NCBI GenBank assembly: GCA_963758365.1
Contig: CAVWVB010000001.1
Span: forward strand, 2,604,001 to 2,668,000
Direction: 5' to 3'
Length of the DNA stretch: 64,000 bases
Origin: Dokdonella_A sp963758365
Lineage (GTDB): Bacteria; Pseudomonadota; Gammaproteobacteria; Xanthomonadales; Rhodanobacteraceae
The translations under genes were made by a program, and so were the position numbers. The notes under the pieces are model-generated. The model was not told the origin of the DNA. It saw only the letters and a program-made list of their open reading frames with translations, and searched no databases. Position 1 is the stretch's first letter, and each line of letters starts with the position of its first letter. Of this stretch, positions 20,001 to 27,686 are shown one piece after another.

Positions 20001-22700
20001 GGCGCGCTCGCAGCCGCGCAGCAGACCCTGGATGACCTGCAGCACGTGGGTTTCCATCGCCATGTCCGCGGGCTTCTCGAGCAGATCCCGGATCGCGGGA
20101 ATCAGCACCGGCAGCAGCAGCAGGCAGACCAGCCAGATCGTCCACATCAGGGGGTCGGACAACAGCAGCCAGCCGATGACCAGCAGCGCGGTTGCCGAAG
20201 CGGGTACAAGGCTGCGGCGCAGATTGTCCAGGAGCTTGCCGCGCGACAGCCACGACAGCGGATTGCTTTCGTAGCCGCGGTCGCGCCGCGGCACCCACGG
20301 CAGCAGCCAGGGCAGCAGTTGCCAGTCGCCGCGGATCCAGCGCGAGCGCCGCTTCACGTCTACCGCATAGCGGGCCGGATAGTCCTCGTACAGGCGCACA
20401 TCGCTGACCAGGCCCGCGCGCGCGTAACAGCCCTCGAGCAGATCGTGGCTCAGGATGCGGTTGTCCGGAAAACGGCCCGCAAGCGCCTGCTCGAACGCAT
20501 CGACATCGTAGATGCCCTTGCCGAAGAACGAGCCCTCGCCGAAAAGATCCTGGTACACGTCAGAAACCATGCGCGTGTAGGGATCGATGCCTGCCTCGCT
20601 GCCGAACACGCGCGCAAAGCGCGACGCCTGGCGTCCGCTCATGCTCGCGCCCACGGTTGGCTGCAGAATGCCGTAGCCGCGCACGACGCGTCGGCGCTTC
20701 GGATCGAACCGCGCATGGTTCAGCGGATGCGCCAATGTCGCCGCGAACTCGCGCGCCGCATCGCGCGGCAGTCGCGTGTCGGTATCGAGCGTGATCACGT
20801 AGCGCACGTTCGCGAGCACCTCGGTGTTGCCGGCAATGCGCATGAAGGCCGCGCTTCCACCCCCGCGCAGCAGGTGGTTGAGCGCCTCGAGTTTGCCGCG
20901 CTTGCGCTCGTAGCCGATCCACCTGCGCTCGCTGGCGTTCCACAGTCGCGGCCGCTGGAACAGGAAGAACCGGTCCGCGCTCTCGTGCGCGTACTTCGCA
21001 TTCAGCGCATCGATGCGCTGCACCGCATGGTCCAGCAATGCCGCATCGCCGGGCAGGGTCTCCTGGTCGGCGTCGAGGAAGTCGGTAAGCAATGCGAAAT
21101 GCAGATGCGGATCGCGGTTGGCCAGAAAGCGGACCTCGAGACTCTCGACCAGCGCATCGATGCCGTCGCGATCACCGAACATCGTCGGCACCACGACGAG
21201 ACTGCGCGAATCGGCCGGAATGCCGCCCGAGTAATCCATGCGCGGCAGGCGCTGCGGCGCGACGATCACGGTCGCCGCCCAGTTGACCAGCGCAATGCCG
21301 AGTTCGCTGAAGACCACGACGGCCAGGACCGCAAGCAGACACAGATCCGCGGTCGGAAGGCCGAGTCCGAGCACCTCGGACATCAGGCCGCTGGTGAAGA
21401 ACGCGAGCAGCAATCCGATCGGCAGCAGATACAGGAAGAGCGGAACGCTGCGCGGTCGCAGCCAGAGTCGCCGCCTTCTGGCGGCCATCCTGGCCACGGT
21501 CTTGCGGGTCTGCGCGAGGCCCTGGTCGATCAGGTAGTAGCCGACGTGTCCGTTTATCTCGTCCGGGGCGTGCTCGCGCGCGAGCGCGAGTACAGCGCGC
21601 GCGACCGCAACCTCGTCGACTCCGCTGCGACGCGCGATCGTCTCGACCACGTGGCGATAGGCGTCGCGCGTGTTGAAGTCCATCCACGCGTAGATACCGG
21701 TCGGGTCATCGCGCAGGTTGCGATCGACGACGCTCATGGTTTCGACGAACTCGCGCCAGTCCATCGTCGCGAGAAAGCGCAGGCTGCCGATGCTGTTGCT
21801 GACCGATACCTGGTCCGCGGCCTGCTGCTGGCTCTCGGCGTGGATCAGTTCCTCGACGCCATGCCCGCCGTCGGCGGCCCACTGCTCGATCCAGCCGATC
21901 GGCATCGCCAGCACGGTGCTGGCGCCGTGCAGGCCGCGCATCAGGCCGGCCACGAACGGGCCGCTCAGCGGCGGCCCGGAACGCACCATGTCGGCGAGGA
22001 CGAGGACGATGTTCTTCGGCTCGCGCTCGGCCGCGTCATTGAGGCGGGCGGCCCACTCCGCCGCGAGGCGGTGGTCGGCACTGTCGCGCATGACCCGCAC
22101 GCTCATGCGGCGCAGGTTCTCGATCAGCGCGAGGCGCAGCATGATCGGGATCGCCCACAGTTCGCGCAACTGCAGCGGCGTCACCGACTGGTAGGCCGCG
22201 ACGTAGCGGCTCATTATTTCCTCGTCGACCCGGCCATCCCCGTGCGCGATGGCCTCCTTCGCGATGTCGAAGACCCGTGGCAGTCCGGCTGCCGGTCCGG
22301 CGTCCAGCACCGGCAGCTCGCGGCTGTAGCCCTTGGGCAGATGCAGGCGCGCGGTGCGGATCTGTTCCTCGATGAGGTAGTAGTTGTCCAGCAGCCAGTC
22401 GCCCGCGGGCGTGATGCGTATGTCGTCCTGCGCCATGCGCGTGAGCAGGTCGCGCGCGTCATCGAGCAGCGCTTCGCTCTGCGCGAGGCGTGTCAGCAGC
22501 AGGTCCGGCGTCCTGCCCCTGCGCAGCACGTGGGACCGCGCCAACGCCTGTCCGTGCGCCTGCATCTGCTCGGCGTTGAACAGCGCGGCACGCAACGGCG
22601 GCTCCGGTTCCACCGGCGCGGATACGAAATCCCGTGCCCAGCGCAACAGATACCGGCGCAGCCGCAACCATCGGGCGAGAAACGACCATGCGTTGGACAT
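14001..22700 (-). CDS. ndvB: Cyclic beta-1,2-glucan synthase-like protein (GT84 / GH94)
   Basis: About 2,899 residues. The N-terminal 400 residues are soluble/helical. Then come membrane helices and a GT84 glycosyltransferase region (about 430-830) with DTDTRLPRDA as the DxD-type motif and SRWIRGDWQLLPW near 785-795 as the QxxRW-like element. A glycoamylase-like domain follows (SWSGSMFEYLMPQLVMPSYP), then two carbohydrate-binding/phosphorylase-type regions. The C-terminal GH94 phosphorylase domain carries GSGDWNDGMNRVG near 2565, where the Asp is the catalytic acid. Enzymes of this layout polymerise UDP-glucose and cyclise and trim periplasmic glucans, affecting osmoadaptation and virulence. 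A GTG at 22760 is an alternative start. The ATG at 22700 was chosen for its more typical N-terminus, although neither has a clear Shine-Dalgarno. The gene stands alone and converges on the act-cox operon. Confidence 0.9.
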   Translation of the reverse strand: MSNAWSFLARWLRLRRYLLRWARDFVSAPVEPEPPLRAALFNAEQMQAHGQALARSHVLRRGRTPDLLLTRLAQSEALLDDARDLLTRMAQDDIRITPAGDWLLDNYYLIEEQIRTARLHLPKGYSRELPVLDAGPAAGLPRVFDIAKEAIAHGDGRVDEEIMSRYVAAYQSVTPLQLRELWAIPIMLRLALIENLRRMSVRVMRDSADHRLAAEWAARLNDAAEREPKNIVLVLADMVRSGPPLSGPFVAGLMRGLHGASTVLAMPIGWIEQWAADGGHGVEELIHAESQQQAADQVSVSNSIGSLRFLATMDWREFVETMSVVDRNLRDDPTGIYAWMDFNTRDAYRHVVETIARRSGVDEVAVARAVLALAREHAPDEINGHVGYYLIDQGLAQTRKTVARMAARRRRLWLRPRSVPLFLYLLPIGLLLAFFTSGLMSEVLGLGLPTADLCLLAVLAVVVFSELGIALVNWAATVIVAPQRLPRMDYSGGIPADSRSLVVVPTMFGDRDGIDALVESLEVRFLANRDPHLHFALLTDFLDADQETLPGDAALLDHAVQRIDALNAKYAHESADRFFLFQRPRLWNASERRWIGYERKRGKLEALNHLLRGGGSAAFMRIAGNTEVLANVRYVITLDTDTRLPRDAAREFAATLAHPLNHARFDPKRRRVVRGYGILQPTVGASMSGRQASRFARVFGSEAGIDPYTRMVSDVYQDLFGEGSFFGKGIYDVDAFEQALAGRFPDNRILSHDLLEGCYARAGLVSDVRLYEDYPARYAVDVKRRSRWIRGDWQLLPWLLPWVPRRDRGYESNPLSWLSRGKLLDNLRRSLVPASATALLVIGWLLLSDPLMWTIWLVCLLLLPVLIPAIRDLLEKPADMAMETHVLQVIQGLLRGCERAAIELACLPYEAAFSLAAIARSLWRMLVSGRHLLQWNPSSEVERSLAGAAGAELRGMVFAPAFAIATGVALLRVNPSSLWIAGPVLVLWLLSPALMAWLGRPPRLRQAALSASRIAFLRALARRTWAFFEVSMRAEDHWLPPDNLQEHPAPLLARRTSPTNIGLSLLAALAAHDFGYLTTAALIERLERTLATLQRLPRHRGHFYNWYDTQTLEALAPRYISSVDSGNLAGHLLTLRQGLLALVDAPAIANPLLEGIADTFAVLDEDCRRSGPAGETMQRALDAFATALDASRSAAATGAAGIAQALDALLTHAEAISVAWPAAAADGEVDSLHWPLALVQACSAGRDEALRFAASDTSPQAQQAGPTLRECLHAPDAVARVAAEERIQALERLADVVGECALMEFGFLYDRARHLLSIGYNVDERRLDPGYYDLLASEARLCCFVAIAQGQLPEESWFALGRLLTDVDGEATLLSWSGSMFEYLMPQLVMPSYPDTLLDQTARHAVRAQIHYGAQRGVPWGISESGYNAVDARMNYQYRAFGVPGLGLKRGLGQDLVVAPYASMMALMVAPEAACENLLRLTASGFGGRFGLHEAIDYTPARIPPGQDHALVRSYMAHHQGMGLLALAHLLREKPMQRRFNADPEFQATLLLLQERIPRTGVFHPHEPERDDARQTAAAAETQLRVFTNPQTSRPAVQLLSNGRYHALLSSAGGGYSRLRDMAVTRWREDGTRDPWGSFCYLRDVENGDYWSAAYQPACVPVARYEAIFSDAKAEFRGRRHGYDMHLEIAVSAEDDIELRRLHVANRSARRRTIEITTYAEVVLAPAISDELHPVFSNLFVQTEIVRERQAIVCTRRPRSREEIPPWMFHLVAVHEADVAAISYETDRALFLGRGNTARTPRALTTVEALSDSDGSVLDPIVAIRTRLTLAPEQGAVIDMVTGVGTDRAACALLIDKYRDRHLADRVFDLAWTHSEVVRRQINASQADARLFERLAGLMVYAHPFLRAASDVLLQNRRGQSGLWGHQISGDLPIVLLQVTDAENFELVRQMVQAHAYWRLKGLETDLVIWNDERSGYRQNLQDQILGLIGAGPESHMLNQRGGIFVRAAHQITQEDRILVQSVARVVLNDAAGKLAAQVGRHVPRERSAPLLSPERGSPAATMLALDSQSALQQAPIRAPAPSEDAAASRGESRQFDNGVGGFAADGREYVIVLREGAPTPAPWANVMANARIGSVVSESAAGYTWFENAHEFRLTPWYNDPVADASGEAFYLRDEETGLVWSPLPLPCRGSGSYRTRHGFGYSVYEHVEDGIASEVCVFVALEDAVKYTQIKLRNRSGRARRLSLTGYVEWVLGDLRARSHMHVASETDGAGAMLARNPYNVEFPGRTAFFDVDADERSCTADRVEFLGRNGDLGAPAALQRAHLSGRLGVGLDPCAALQLAVDLAADATFETCFRLGAAVDFKGALDLARRSRGAAQTATALDDVRRHWRTMLGSLEVETPEPGIDLLVNGWLVYQTLACRYFARSGYYQSGGAFGFRDQLQDTMATVHAAPQLTREHLLLSAAHQFVQGDVLHWWHPPIGRGVRTRCSDDYLWLPLAVCRYVEVTGDHRVLDERVRYIDGRALNADEESHYDLPVPVGRQHSLYEHCVLALERGMQRLGERGLPLIGSGDWNDGMNRVGIGGRGESVWLGFFLSHTLDRFGALARGRGQQAFADRCAAAVQTLGANLEMHAWDGRWYRRAWFDDGTPLGSAQSEDCRIDSISQSWAVLSGAADPARAREAMASLDEFLVRRDAGLIALLTPPFDSADQDPGYIRGYVPGVRENGGQYTHAAVWAAMAFAALGETGRAWDLVRMINPVDHARDAEGVARYKVEPYVLAADVYAVPPHTGRGGWTWYTGSAGWLYRLLTESLLGLQRRGDRMRLAPCVPAHWPHYRLRYRYGESQYVIAVRLGDAAQAMLRLDGIEQPSLEFPLVDDRSVHDVELDWPRDLSGSDSSA

Positions 22701-23098
22701 CAGGGGAATCGGATCCGGCTGTTGAAACCCACAGCATTGCACACGCGGCGCAAGCCACACTGAATCGTGGCAGGGATCCCTCTGCCACCGGGCTCGGCGG
22801 CTCCCTCGGAATCCGGGCCGGGGCGCGATGTCACCATCGACATGCGAGGTCGCTTCAGTCCTGACCTCGATTTGCCTCCGAAGCCGAGTGCGGCCGCACG
22901 GCCACCGATAGCGTGGGAGGCGGCCTGGGCGAGGCCGCCGACTCTGCCCGGATCACCTGGCGTGGCCGGCTCCGGTCGCCCGGACTGCTACGGGTGCTCT
23001 CGCCGGCATCCCGCTTCCTGATTGCGGATCAGAGCCGCGGGGCTACGCTCGGGCGCGCGCCAGCGATGCCTCCCCACGTCTGCGGCGCGCACACGCGC
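22701..23098. other. Gene-free stretch between two minus-strand genes
   Basis: About 400 bases between the glucan synthase start and the end of a universal stress protein gene. Short open frames exist on both strands, but their translations are Pro/Arg-rich and lack any recognisable motif. I see no FNR-type site, tRNA or clear terminator here. It should hold the glucan synthase promoter. Confidence 0.5.
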
Positions 23099-23536
23099 TC
23101 AGCGATAGACGAGCACCGGGATGCGGCTGCGCACGAGTACCTTCTGCGTCACGCTTCCGATCAACAGCGCTTCGATGCCGTGGCGCCCATGCGATCCCAT
23201 CAGGATCAGGTCGCACATGTTTGCTGCCGCCGCCTTCACGATCTCGCCGGCGGGATCGTCGCTCGTCGTGCGCACCGCCGCGCATTCCACACCCGAGGCA
23301 CGCGCGACCTTCTCGACGAAATGCAGATGCTCGGCCGCGTAGGCTCGCGCCGCCTTCGCGAAATCGCCGCGGGTTACCTCTAGCAGTTCGAGCACGCCGT
23401 CCGACGCGTGCCACTTCGGGATCGCATGGAAGAATGTGATCCGGGCACCGACCGCCTTGGCGAGCCTGACCGCATACCTGACGGCATCCTCGGAGAGCGT
23501 CGTGCCGTCGGTCGGAACCAGCAGGTGTTTGAACAT
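23099..23536 (-). CDS. Universal stress protein (UspA family)
   Basis: 145 residues, single Usp domain. It begins with FKHLLVPTDGTTLSEDAV and ends with the ATP-binding signature GSHGRHGIEALLIGSVTQKV (G-2x-G-9x-G-S/T pattern), so it is probably an ATP-binding Usp. Usp proteins accumulate under starvation or low oxygen and bind nucleotides, with no defined reaction. One of three Usp genes within 3.6 kb. I see no FNR-type site directly before it. Confidence 0.92.
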   Translation of the reverse strand: MFKHLLVPTDGTTLSEDAVRYAVRLAKAVGARITFFHAIPKWHASDGVLELLEVTRGDFAKAARAYAAEHLHFVEKVARASGVECAAVRTTSDDPAGEIVKAAAANMCDLILMGSHGRHGIEALLIGSVTQKVLVRSRIPVLVYR

Positions 23537-23658
23537 TTTCGCGTCCTCCGCTCATCATGAGACGTTCGAACTGGCGCCACGCGTTCAGCGTGCGATTGCC
23601 AACGGCCAGCGTGCCGGCGCCTGCGGCGGGGTTCGCTGACGGGCGCGATCTGCGCAGA

Positions 23659-24129
23659 TCAGGCCGCGCCCGAGGAACCCGATCCGCCGACCCGCACGAC
23701 GAGGACGGGAACATCGCAGGTGGCAATCACACGCGCGGTCACCGAGCCGACCAGCAGCTGGCCGAGGGCGCCGTGGCCATGCGAACCCATCACGATGAGA
23801 GTGCACTTCTCCTGCTTCGCGGTTTCCACGATGGTCGAAGCCGGGGGATAGCGGCCCACGTGACGTGACTTGAAGGCAACACCGAGCGCACGCGCGTGTC
23901 TGGCCAGCGCGCCAAGCGTACGCTTGGCGCCCGCGATGCTGACTTTCTCGTGCTGCGCGATCTGTACCGCGAGCGGCGAGGACTCATAGCCCTTTGGCGC
24001 CTCGAACGGCGGCGTCGCCAGCAGCGCGACGACGCTGGAACCGAGTTCGGCCGCGAGCTTGATGCCTTCCTTCGCAGCGCGCTGTGCGAGCACCGATCCA
24101 TCGGTACACACAAGGATTTTTCGATACAT
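23659..24129 (-). CDS. Universal stress protein (UspA family)
   Basis: 156 residues, single Usp domain (MYRKILVCTDGSVLAQRAA at the start; GSHGHGALGQLLVGSVTARV ATP-binding loop near 123-142) with a short Gly/Ser tail. Reads divergently from the MaoC-phosphotransacetylase gene. A perfect FNR-type palindrome lies in the shared intergenic region about 113 bases upstream of the start, suggesting induction at low oxygen. Confidence 0.92.
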   Translation of the reverse strand: MYRKILVCTDGSVLAQRAAKEGIKLAAELGSSVVALLATPPFEAPKGYESSPLAVQIAQHEKVSIAGAKRTLGALARHARALGVAFKSRHVGRYPPASTIVETAKQEKCTLIVMGSHGHGALGQLLVGSVTARVIATCDVPVLVVRVGGSGSSGAA

Positions 24130-24235
24130 TTCGATTCGACCCCTGTGCAGCCATGCGAAGTGGAAAGGTCAGTGCGCGACCTTCTTCCGGCCCGCGCTCC
24201 CATGCTGATCGTGCGCCGCAAATACAGGCCACGAC

Positions 24236-24249
24236 TTGATCTCGATCAA
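24236..24249. promoter_or_regulatory. FNR/DNR-type binding site, perfect palindrome
   Basis: TTGATCTCGATCAA matches TTGAT-N4-ATCAA exactly. It lies between a Usp gene (minus strand) and the MaoC-phosphate acetyltransferase gene (plus strand), and may serve either or both. The best of ten such sites in the window. Confidence 0.75.
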
Positions 24250-24403
24250 CTCGCGAACGATGCGAGCTGCATCGTGATCCATGTCAGGCACGCCTCGGCC
24301 TGCGCTGCTATCTTGTGCGGCGTTCGAAGCTTGCGAGCCTGGGCATCACGCATCGATCACGAACCCCGTCGCGAAATCGCCCTGCCCCGGAGAAATGCCC
24401 ACC

Positions 24404-25831
24404 ATGACGGATCCAAACGACACGCAGTCGCTTTCCGCGGACGCCGACATCGTGCGCAACCGACTATTCGACGAAATCGCGATCGGCGACGAAGCGGCAA
24501 TGGAGCGCACGCTCACCGCTGCGGACATCCAGCTCTTCGCGGTCTTGTCCGGGGATGCAAACCCGCAGCATCTCGACCCGGAGTTCGCGGCCGCCACGCG
24601 GTTCCACGGGATCATCGCGCATGGAATGTGGGGCGCGATGTTGCTGTCGGCGGTACTCGCGAACCGCCTGCCCGGACCCGGAACCGTCTACTTGGGCCAG
24701 ACACTCCGGTTCCTCGCCCCAGTGCGCATCGGCGACACGCTCGTCGTGCGCGTCAGGGTCACCGCGCTCGACGTGACGCACAAGCGTGTGACTCTCGCCT
24801 GCACCTGCGTGAACCAGGACGGAGTCGCGGCCATCGAAGGCGAAGCGCAGGTCATCGCCCCGACCGAACGCGTCGAACGGCGCCGGACCGCGCTGCCCGA
24901 GGTACGCCCGATCGACGGCTGCGGCCTCTCTCTGTTGGAGTGCGCGCGGCCGCTCGGGGCGATCCGCATCGCGGTCGTGCATCCGTGCGACGGCATCAGC
25001 CTCGCGGCGGTACTTGATGCACACCATGCGGGACTCGTCGAGCCGGTCCTGGTTGCGCCAAGAGCGAAACTCGAGTCACTCGCGCGCGAGATGGCACTCG
25101 ACCTTTCGGGGCTGCGTATCGAGGACGTCGCGCACAGCCACGCCGCAGCAGTGCGCGCGGTCGCGCTTGCCGCGACCGGCGATGTCGAGGCATTGATGAA
25201 GGGCAGTCTGCATACCGACGAGTTGATGGAAGCGGTCGTCGCGGACGGCGCCGGTCTGCGCACCGCGCGACGCATGACGCATTGTTTCCTCATGCATACG
25301 CCGACCTATCCGCGTCCGTTCATCATCACGGACGCCGCGATCAACATTGCGCCGGATCTCGAGCAGAAGGCCGACATCGTGCGCAACGCAATCGACCTCG
25401 CCCATATCGTCGGCATCGCATCGCCACGCGTGGCGATTCTCGCCGCGGTGGAAACGGTTAACGCGCGCATGCAGGCGACTCTCGATGCCGCGGCACTTTG
25501 CAAGATGGCCGATCGCGGCCAGATCAGCGGCGGCGTGCTCGACGGGCCGCTCGCGTTCGACAACGCGGTATCGATTGCCGCCGCGCGCATCAAGGGTATC
25601 GTGTCGCCGGTTGCCGGGGTCGCGGACATACTCGTCGTGCCCGACCTGGAGAGCGGCAATATGCTCGCCAAGCAGCTCGAATACCTTGGCAGCGCCACCA
25701 GCGCGGGCATCGTGCTCGGCGCTCGCGTGCCGATCGTGCTGACCAGTCGTGCCGATTCGCGTGCGTCGCGGATCGCATCGTGCGCGCTGGCGTCGCTGGT
25801 CGCGCATCACTATCGCGCGGCTCCGCCGTAA
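24404..25831 (+). CDS. MaoC-like hydratase / phosphate acetyl(butyryl)transferase fusion
   Basis: 475 residues. The N-terminal MaoC (hot-dog) domain (about 15-150) carries the hydratase-like segment FAVLSGDANPQHLDPEFAA with catalytic-type Asp/His. The C-terminal phosphate acetyl/butyryltransferase domain (about 170-475) contains MKGSLHTDELM, CFLMHTPTYPRPFIITDAA and DGPLAFDNAVS. The family is annotated as bifunctional enoyl-CoA hydratase/phosphate acetyltransferase and would make acyl-phosphate from acyl-CoA. ATG 24404 was chosen over 24395 because GGAGA at 24389-24393 then has proper spacing. A perfect FNR-type box lies 160 bases upstream. No acetate kinase gene is adjacent, which is unusual for such fusions. 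Confidence 0.88.
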   Translation: MTDPNDTQSLSADADIVRNRLFDEIAIGDEAAMERTLTAADIQLFAVLSGDANPQHLDPEFAAATRFHGIIAHGMWGAMLLSAVLANRLPGPGTVYLGQTLRFLAPVRIGDTLVVRVRVTALDVTHKRVTLACTCVNQDGVAAIEGEAQVIAPTERVERRRTALPEVRPIDGCGLSLLECARPLGAIRIAVVHPCDGISLAAVLDAHHAGLVEPVLVAPRAKLESLAREMALDLSGLRIEDVAHSHAAAVRAVALAATGDVEALMKGSLHTDELMEAVVADGAGLRTARRMTHCFLMHTPTYPRPFIITDAAINIAPDLEQKADIVRNAIDLAHIVGIASPRVAILAAVETVNARMQATLDAAALCKMADRGQISGGVLDGPLAFDNAVSIAAARIKGIVSPVAGVADILVVPDLESGNMLAKQLEYLGSATSAGIVLGARVPIVLTSRADSRASRIASCALASLVAHHYRAAPP

Positions 25832-25848
25832 CGGGTCGCGCCGACGGC

Positions 25849-26676
25849 TCAGGTGCGCAGCAGTACCGGCAGCGTCGCGGTGGCAAGCACAGTCCGCGTG
25901 GCGCCGCCAAGCATCCATTCGCTGAAGCGCGTCCTGCCATAGGCCCCCATGACCAGCAGGTCCGCACCGATCTGCGCGCACGCTTCGAGCAGGGCATCGC
26001 CCGCGTCCGCGTCGGCCGCAGTGATGACCTGCCTCTCGAAGCGGACAGCGTGTCGGGCAAGGTAGACACCGATGTCGAACTGCGGCCGCCAGCCCATCTC
26101 GATCTCGTCCTCGCGCCGCGCCCCCTCGAGCAGTACCACGCGCGACGCATGCCCCAGCAGCGCGCGCGCGGCATGGATCGCACGCAGCGCCTCCGGCGAG
26201 CCGTTCCAGGCCAGCGCAATGCAGGACAAGGACGCTTCGCGCGCGACGTCGCGTGGTGTCACGATGCACGGAATGCGCGCGGCGCGCACGACCGAAGCGA
26301 GGCTCGATGCGGAGCCCCAGGGCGAGTCTGCATCGCGTTCGAGAACGAGCAGGTCGTGCCAGTTGCAAAGATGGGCGAGCGCCTGCGGGATCTGTCCTTC
26401 GGACACCTGCCAGGCCGCCTGCCTGACGCCGATCCGGTTCGCCCAGGCGACGAATGAGTCGCCCGATGTCTGGGCGGCGGCCTCGGCGCTGCGTGCCTCC
26501 TCGATGATTGCAGCCAGCAATGCGGGAGAACCGTACGCCGGCATCATGTAGAGCGGCGATGGCTGGACATGGGCGCCGGTCAGGGTGCCGTCCAGACGCG
26601 CGGCCAGATCGGCTGCGAATTCGACGCTGCCGTTCCAGGCGTCGAAGCGGGTGGCATGGGCGAGGATGTCATGCAT
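25849..26676 (-). CDS. Tandem-domain universal stress protein
   Basis: 275 residues. The N-terminal half is a degenerate Usp-like domain lacking the glycine loop. The C-terminal half keeps it (GAYGRTRFSEWMLGGATRTV near 246-265). Internal duplication is common in Usp proteins of denitrifiers. ATG 26676 has a good TTGGAG ribosome binding site about nine bases upstream, so the longer upstream frame was rejected. Ends 17 bases from the convergent MaoC-phosphotransacetylase gene. An FNR-type site lies upstream. Confidence 0.88.
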   Translation of the reverse strand: MHDILAHATRFDAWNGSVEFAADLAARLDGTLTGAHVQPSPLYMMPAYGSPALLAAIIEEARSAEAAAQTSGDSFVAWANRIGVRQAAWQVSEGQIPQALAHLCNWHDLLVLERDADSPWGSASSLASVVRAARIPCIVTPRDVAREASLSCIALAWNGSPEALRAIHAARALLGHASRVVLLEGARREDEIEMGWRPQFDIGVYLARHAVRFERQVITAADADAGDALLEACAQIGADLLVMGAYGRTRFSEWMLGGATRTVLATATLPVLLRT

Positions 26677-26823
26677 CGTGATTACTCCAATGGCAGTCGC
26701 GTCGCGCAAGTCTCCGGACGTGTGGACGAAAGCCGACAGCGTCCGGACGCGCATGATTCCGGCGTCAGGGTGCGGAGCCCTGGCGGGACTACGGCGAGAC
26801 TAGTCACACGCAAACACGATGGA

Positions 26824-26837
26824 TTGATCCTGGTCAA
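26824..26837. promoter_or_regulatory. FNR/DNR-type binding site
   Basis: TTGATCCTGGTCAA, one mismatch to TTGAT-N4-ATCAA. Centre about 154 bases upstream of the tandem Usp start on the minus strand. Confidence 0.6.
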
Positions 26838-26909
26838 TCCGCGGCGTTTCGATGCCGCACGTATGTGGCTCGCCGCGAACCCCGTCAGCCGGATGTTATC
26901 AAGGCCCAG

Positions 26910-26923
26910 GTGATCCAGATCAA
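26910..26923. promoter_or_regulatory. FNR/DNR-type binding site before the GNAT gene
   Basis: GTGATCCAGATCAA, one mismatch at the first base. Its centre is 67 bases before the GNAT ATG. A class II promoter with the site at -41.5 would start transcription near 26958, giving a short leader. Confidence 0.65.
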
Positions 26924-26983
26924 CCGCGACGTACCCGATCAGCCGATAGTAGGAATCGGGATTTCTACCTTGGGATATGAATC

Positions 26984-27610
26984 ATGAGCACCGGTAGCCG
27001 TTCAACCGCTTCGCGCGAAGACCTGCGACCCGAGCGGGAAGTGCAGGTTCCCTTGTCCGAGGCCAGCCACGCGATCACGCGAACCGGGCCGAAAGTCGAA
27101 AACCAACACTGGGCGGACACCCTGATCGACGGAACCCGCGTGGTAATCCGCCCGATCGAGCGTAGCGACGCCCAGCGCGAGAGGGACTTCATCAAGAGCC
27201 TTTCGCCGGAGTCCAGACGATATCGCTTCCTGGGCTCGATCGGAGAACCCAGCGACAAGTTGATCGGGCAACTGACCGACATCGATCACGACCGCGACGT
27301 CGCGTTCGTTGCTCTGGTCCATCACAGCGGTACGGAGCGTGAGATCGGCGTGAGTCGTTTCAACATCCGTCCCGACGACACGTCTTGCGAATGCGCGGTC
27401 GCGGTGGCCGACGATTGGCAGAGGCGTGGCCTGGGCACGGTCCTGATGCGGCATCTGATCGCGGTGGCGCGCTCGCACGGCCTGCACACGATGGTGTCCT
27501 ACGATTCGGCGGAAAACACAGGCATGCACGCACTGGCCGAATTCCTTGGATTCCGTTGCGAGGCCGATCCCGACGACGCGACACAAGTGATTTATTCGCT
27601 GACGCTCTAA
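26984..27610 (+). CDS. GNAT-family N-acetyltransferase
   Basis: 208 residues. A polar N-terminal extension (about 1-45) is followed by a GNAT domain with the acetyl-CoA loop QRRGLGTVLMRHL near 145-157 and the typical VVIRPIERSDAQRERDF start of the protein-lysine acetyltransferase (Pat-like) subgroup. It may acetylate proteins such as acyl-CoA synthetases, but the substrate cannot be read from the sequence. An FNR-type site just upstream suggests anaerobic induction, which places it with the neighbouring acyl-phosphate gene. Confidence 0.85.
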   Translation: MSTGSRSTASREDLRPEREVQVPLSEASHAITRTGPKVENQHWADTLIDGTRVVIRPIERSDAQRERDFIKSLSPESRRYRFLGSIGEPSDKLIGQLTDIDHDRDVAFVALVHHSGTEREIGVSRFNIRPDDTSCECAVAVADDWQRRGLGTVLMRHLIAVARSHGLHTMVSYDSAENTGMHALAEFLGFRCEADPDDATQVIYSLTL

Positions 27611-27616
27611 GGCGAC

Positions 27617-27635
27617 CGCGGCAATCCACGCCGCG
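27617..27635 (+). terminator. Possible weak terminator hairpin after the GNAT gene
   Basis: CGCGGC-AATCCAC-GCCGCG, a six-pair GC stem seven bases after the stop codon, without a T run. Could be chance in GC-rich DNA. Confidence 0.28.
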
Positions 27636-27686
27636 ACCGCGAGGATCGCCCTTGCGAGGTGGGCGCTGCACACCGGCGATGCTAGG

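Larger units (their letters stand above)
26677..26983. other. Divergent regulatory gap with two FNR-type sites
   Basis: About 307 bases between a Usp gene (minus) and a GNAT gene (plus). No gene is supported here. Two FNR-type sites 86 bases apart lie in it, one placed for each divergent gene. Confidence 0.6.

Noticed and set aside
19908..22763. 951-codon open frame antisense to the glucan synthase
   Set aside because: Low-complexity Arg/Gln/Ala-rich translation following the codon pattern of the opposite strand; a high-GC shadow.
22767..23021. 84-codon plus-strand frame
   Set aside because: No ribosome binding site or motif; Pro/Ala/Arg-rich composition.
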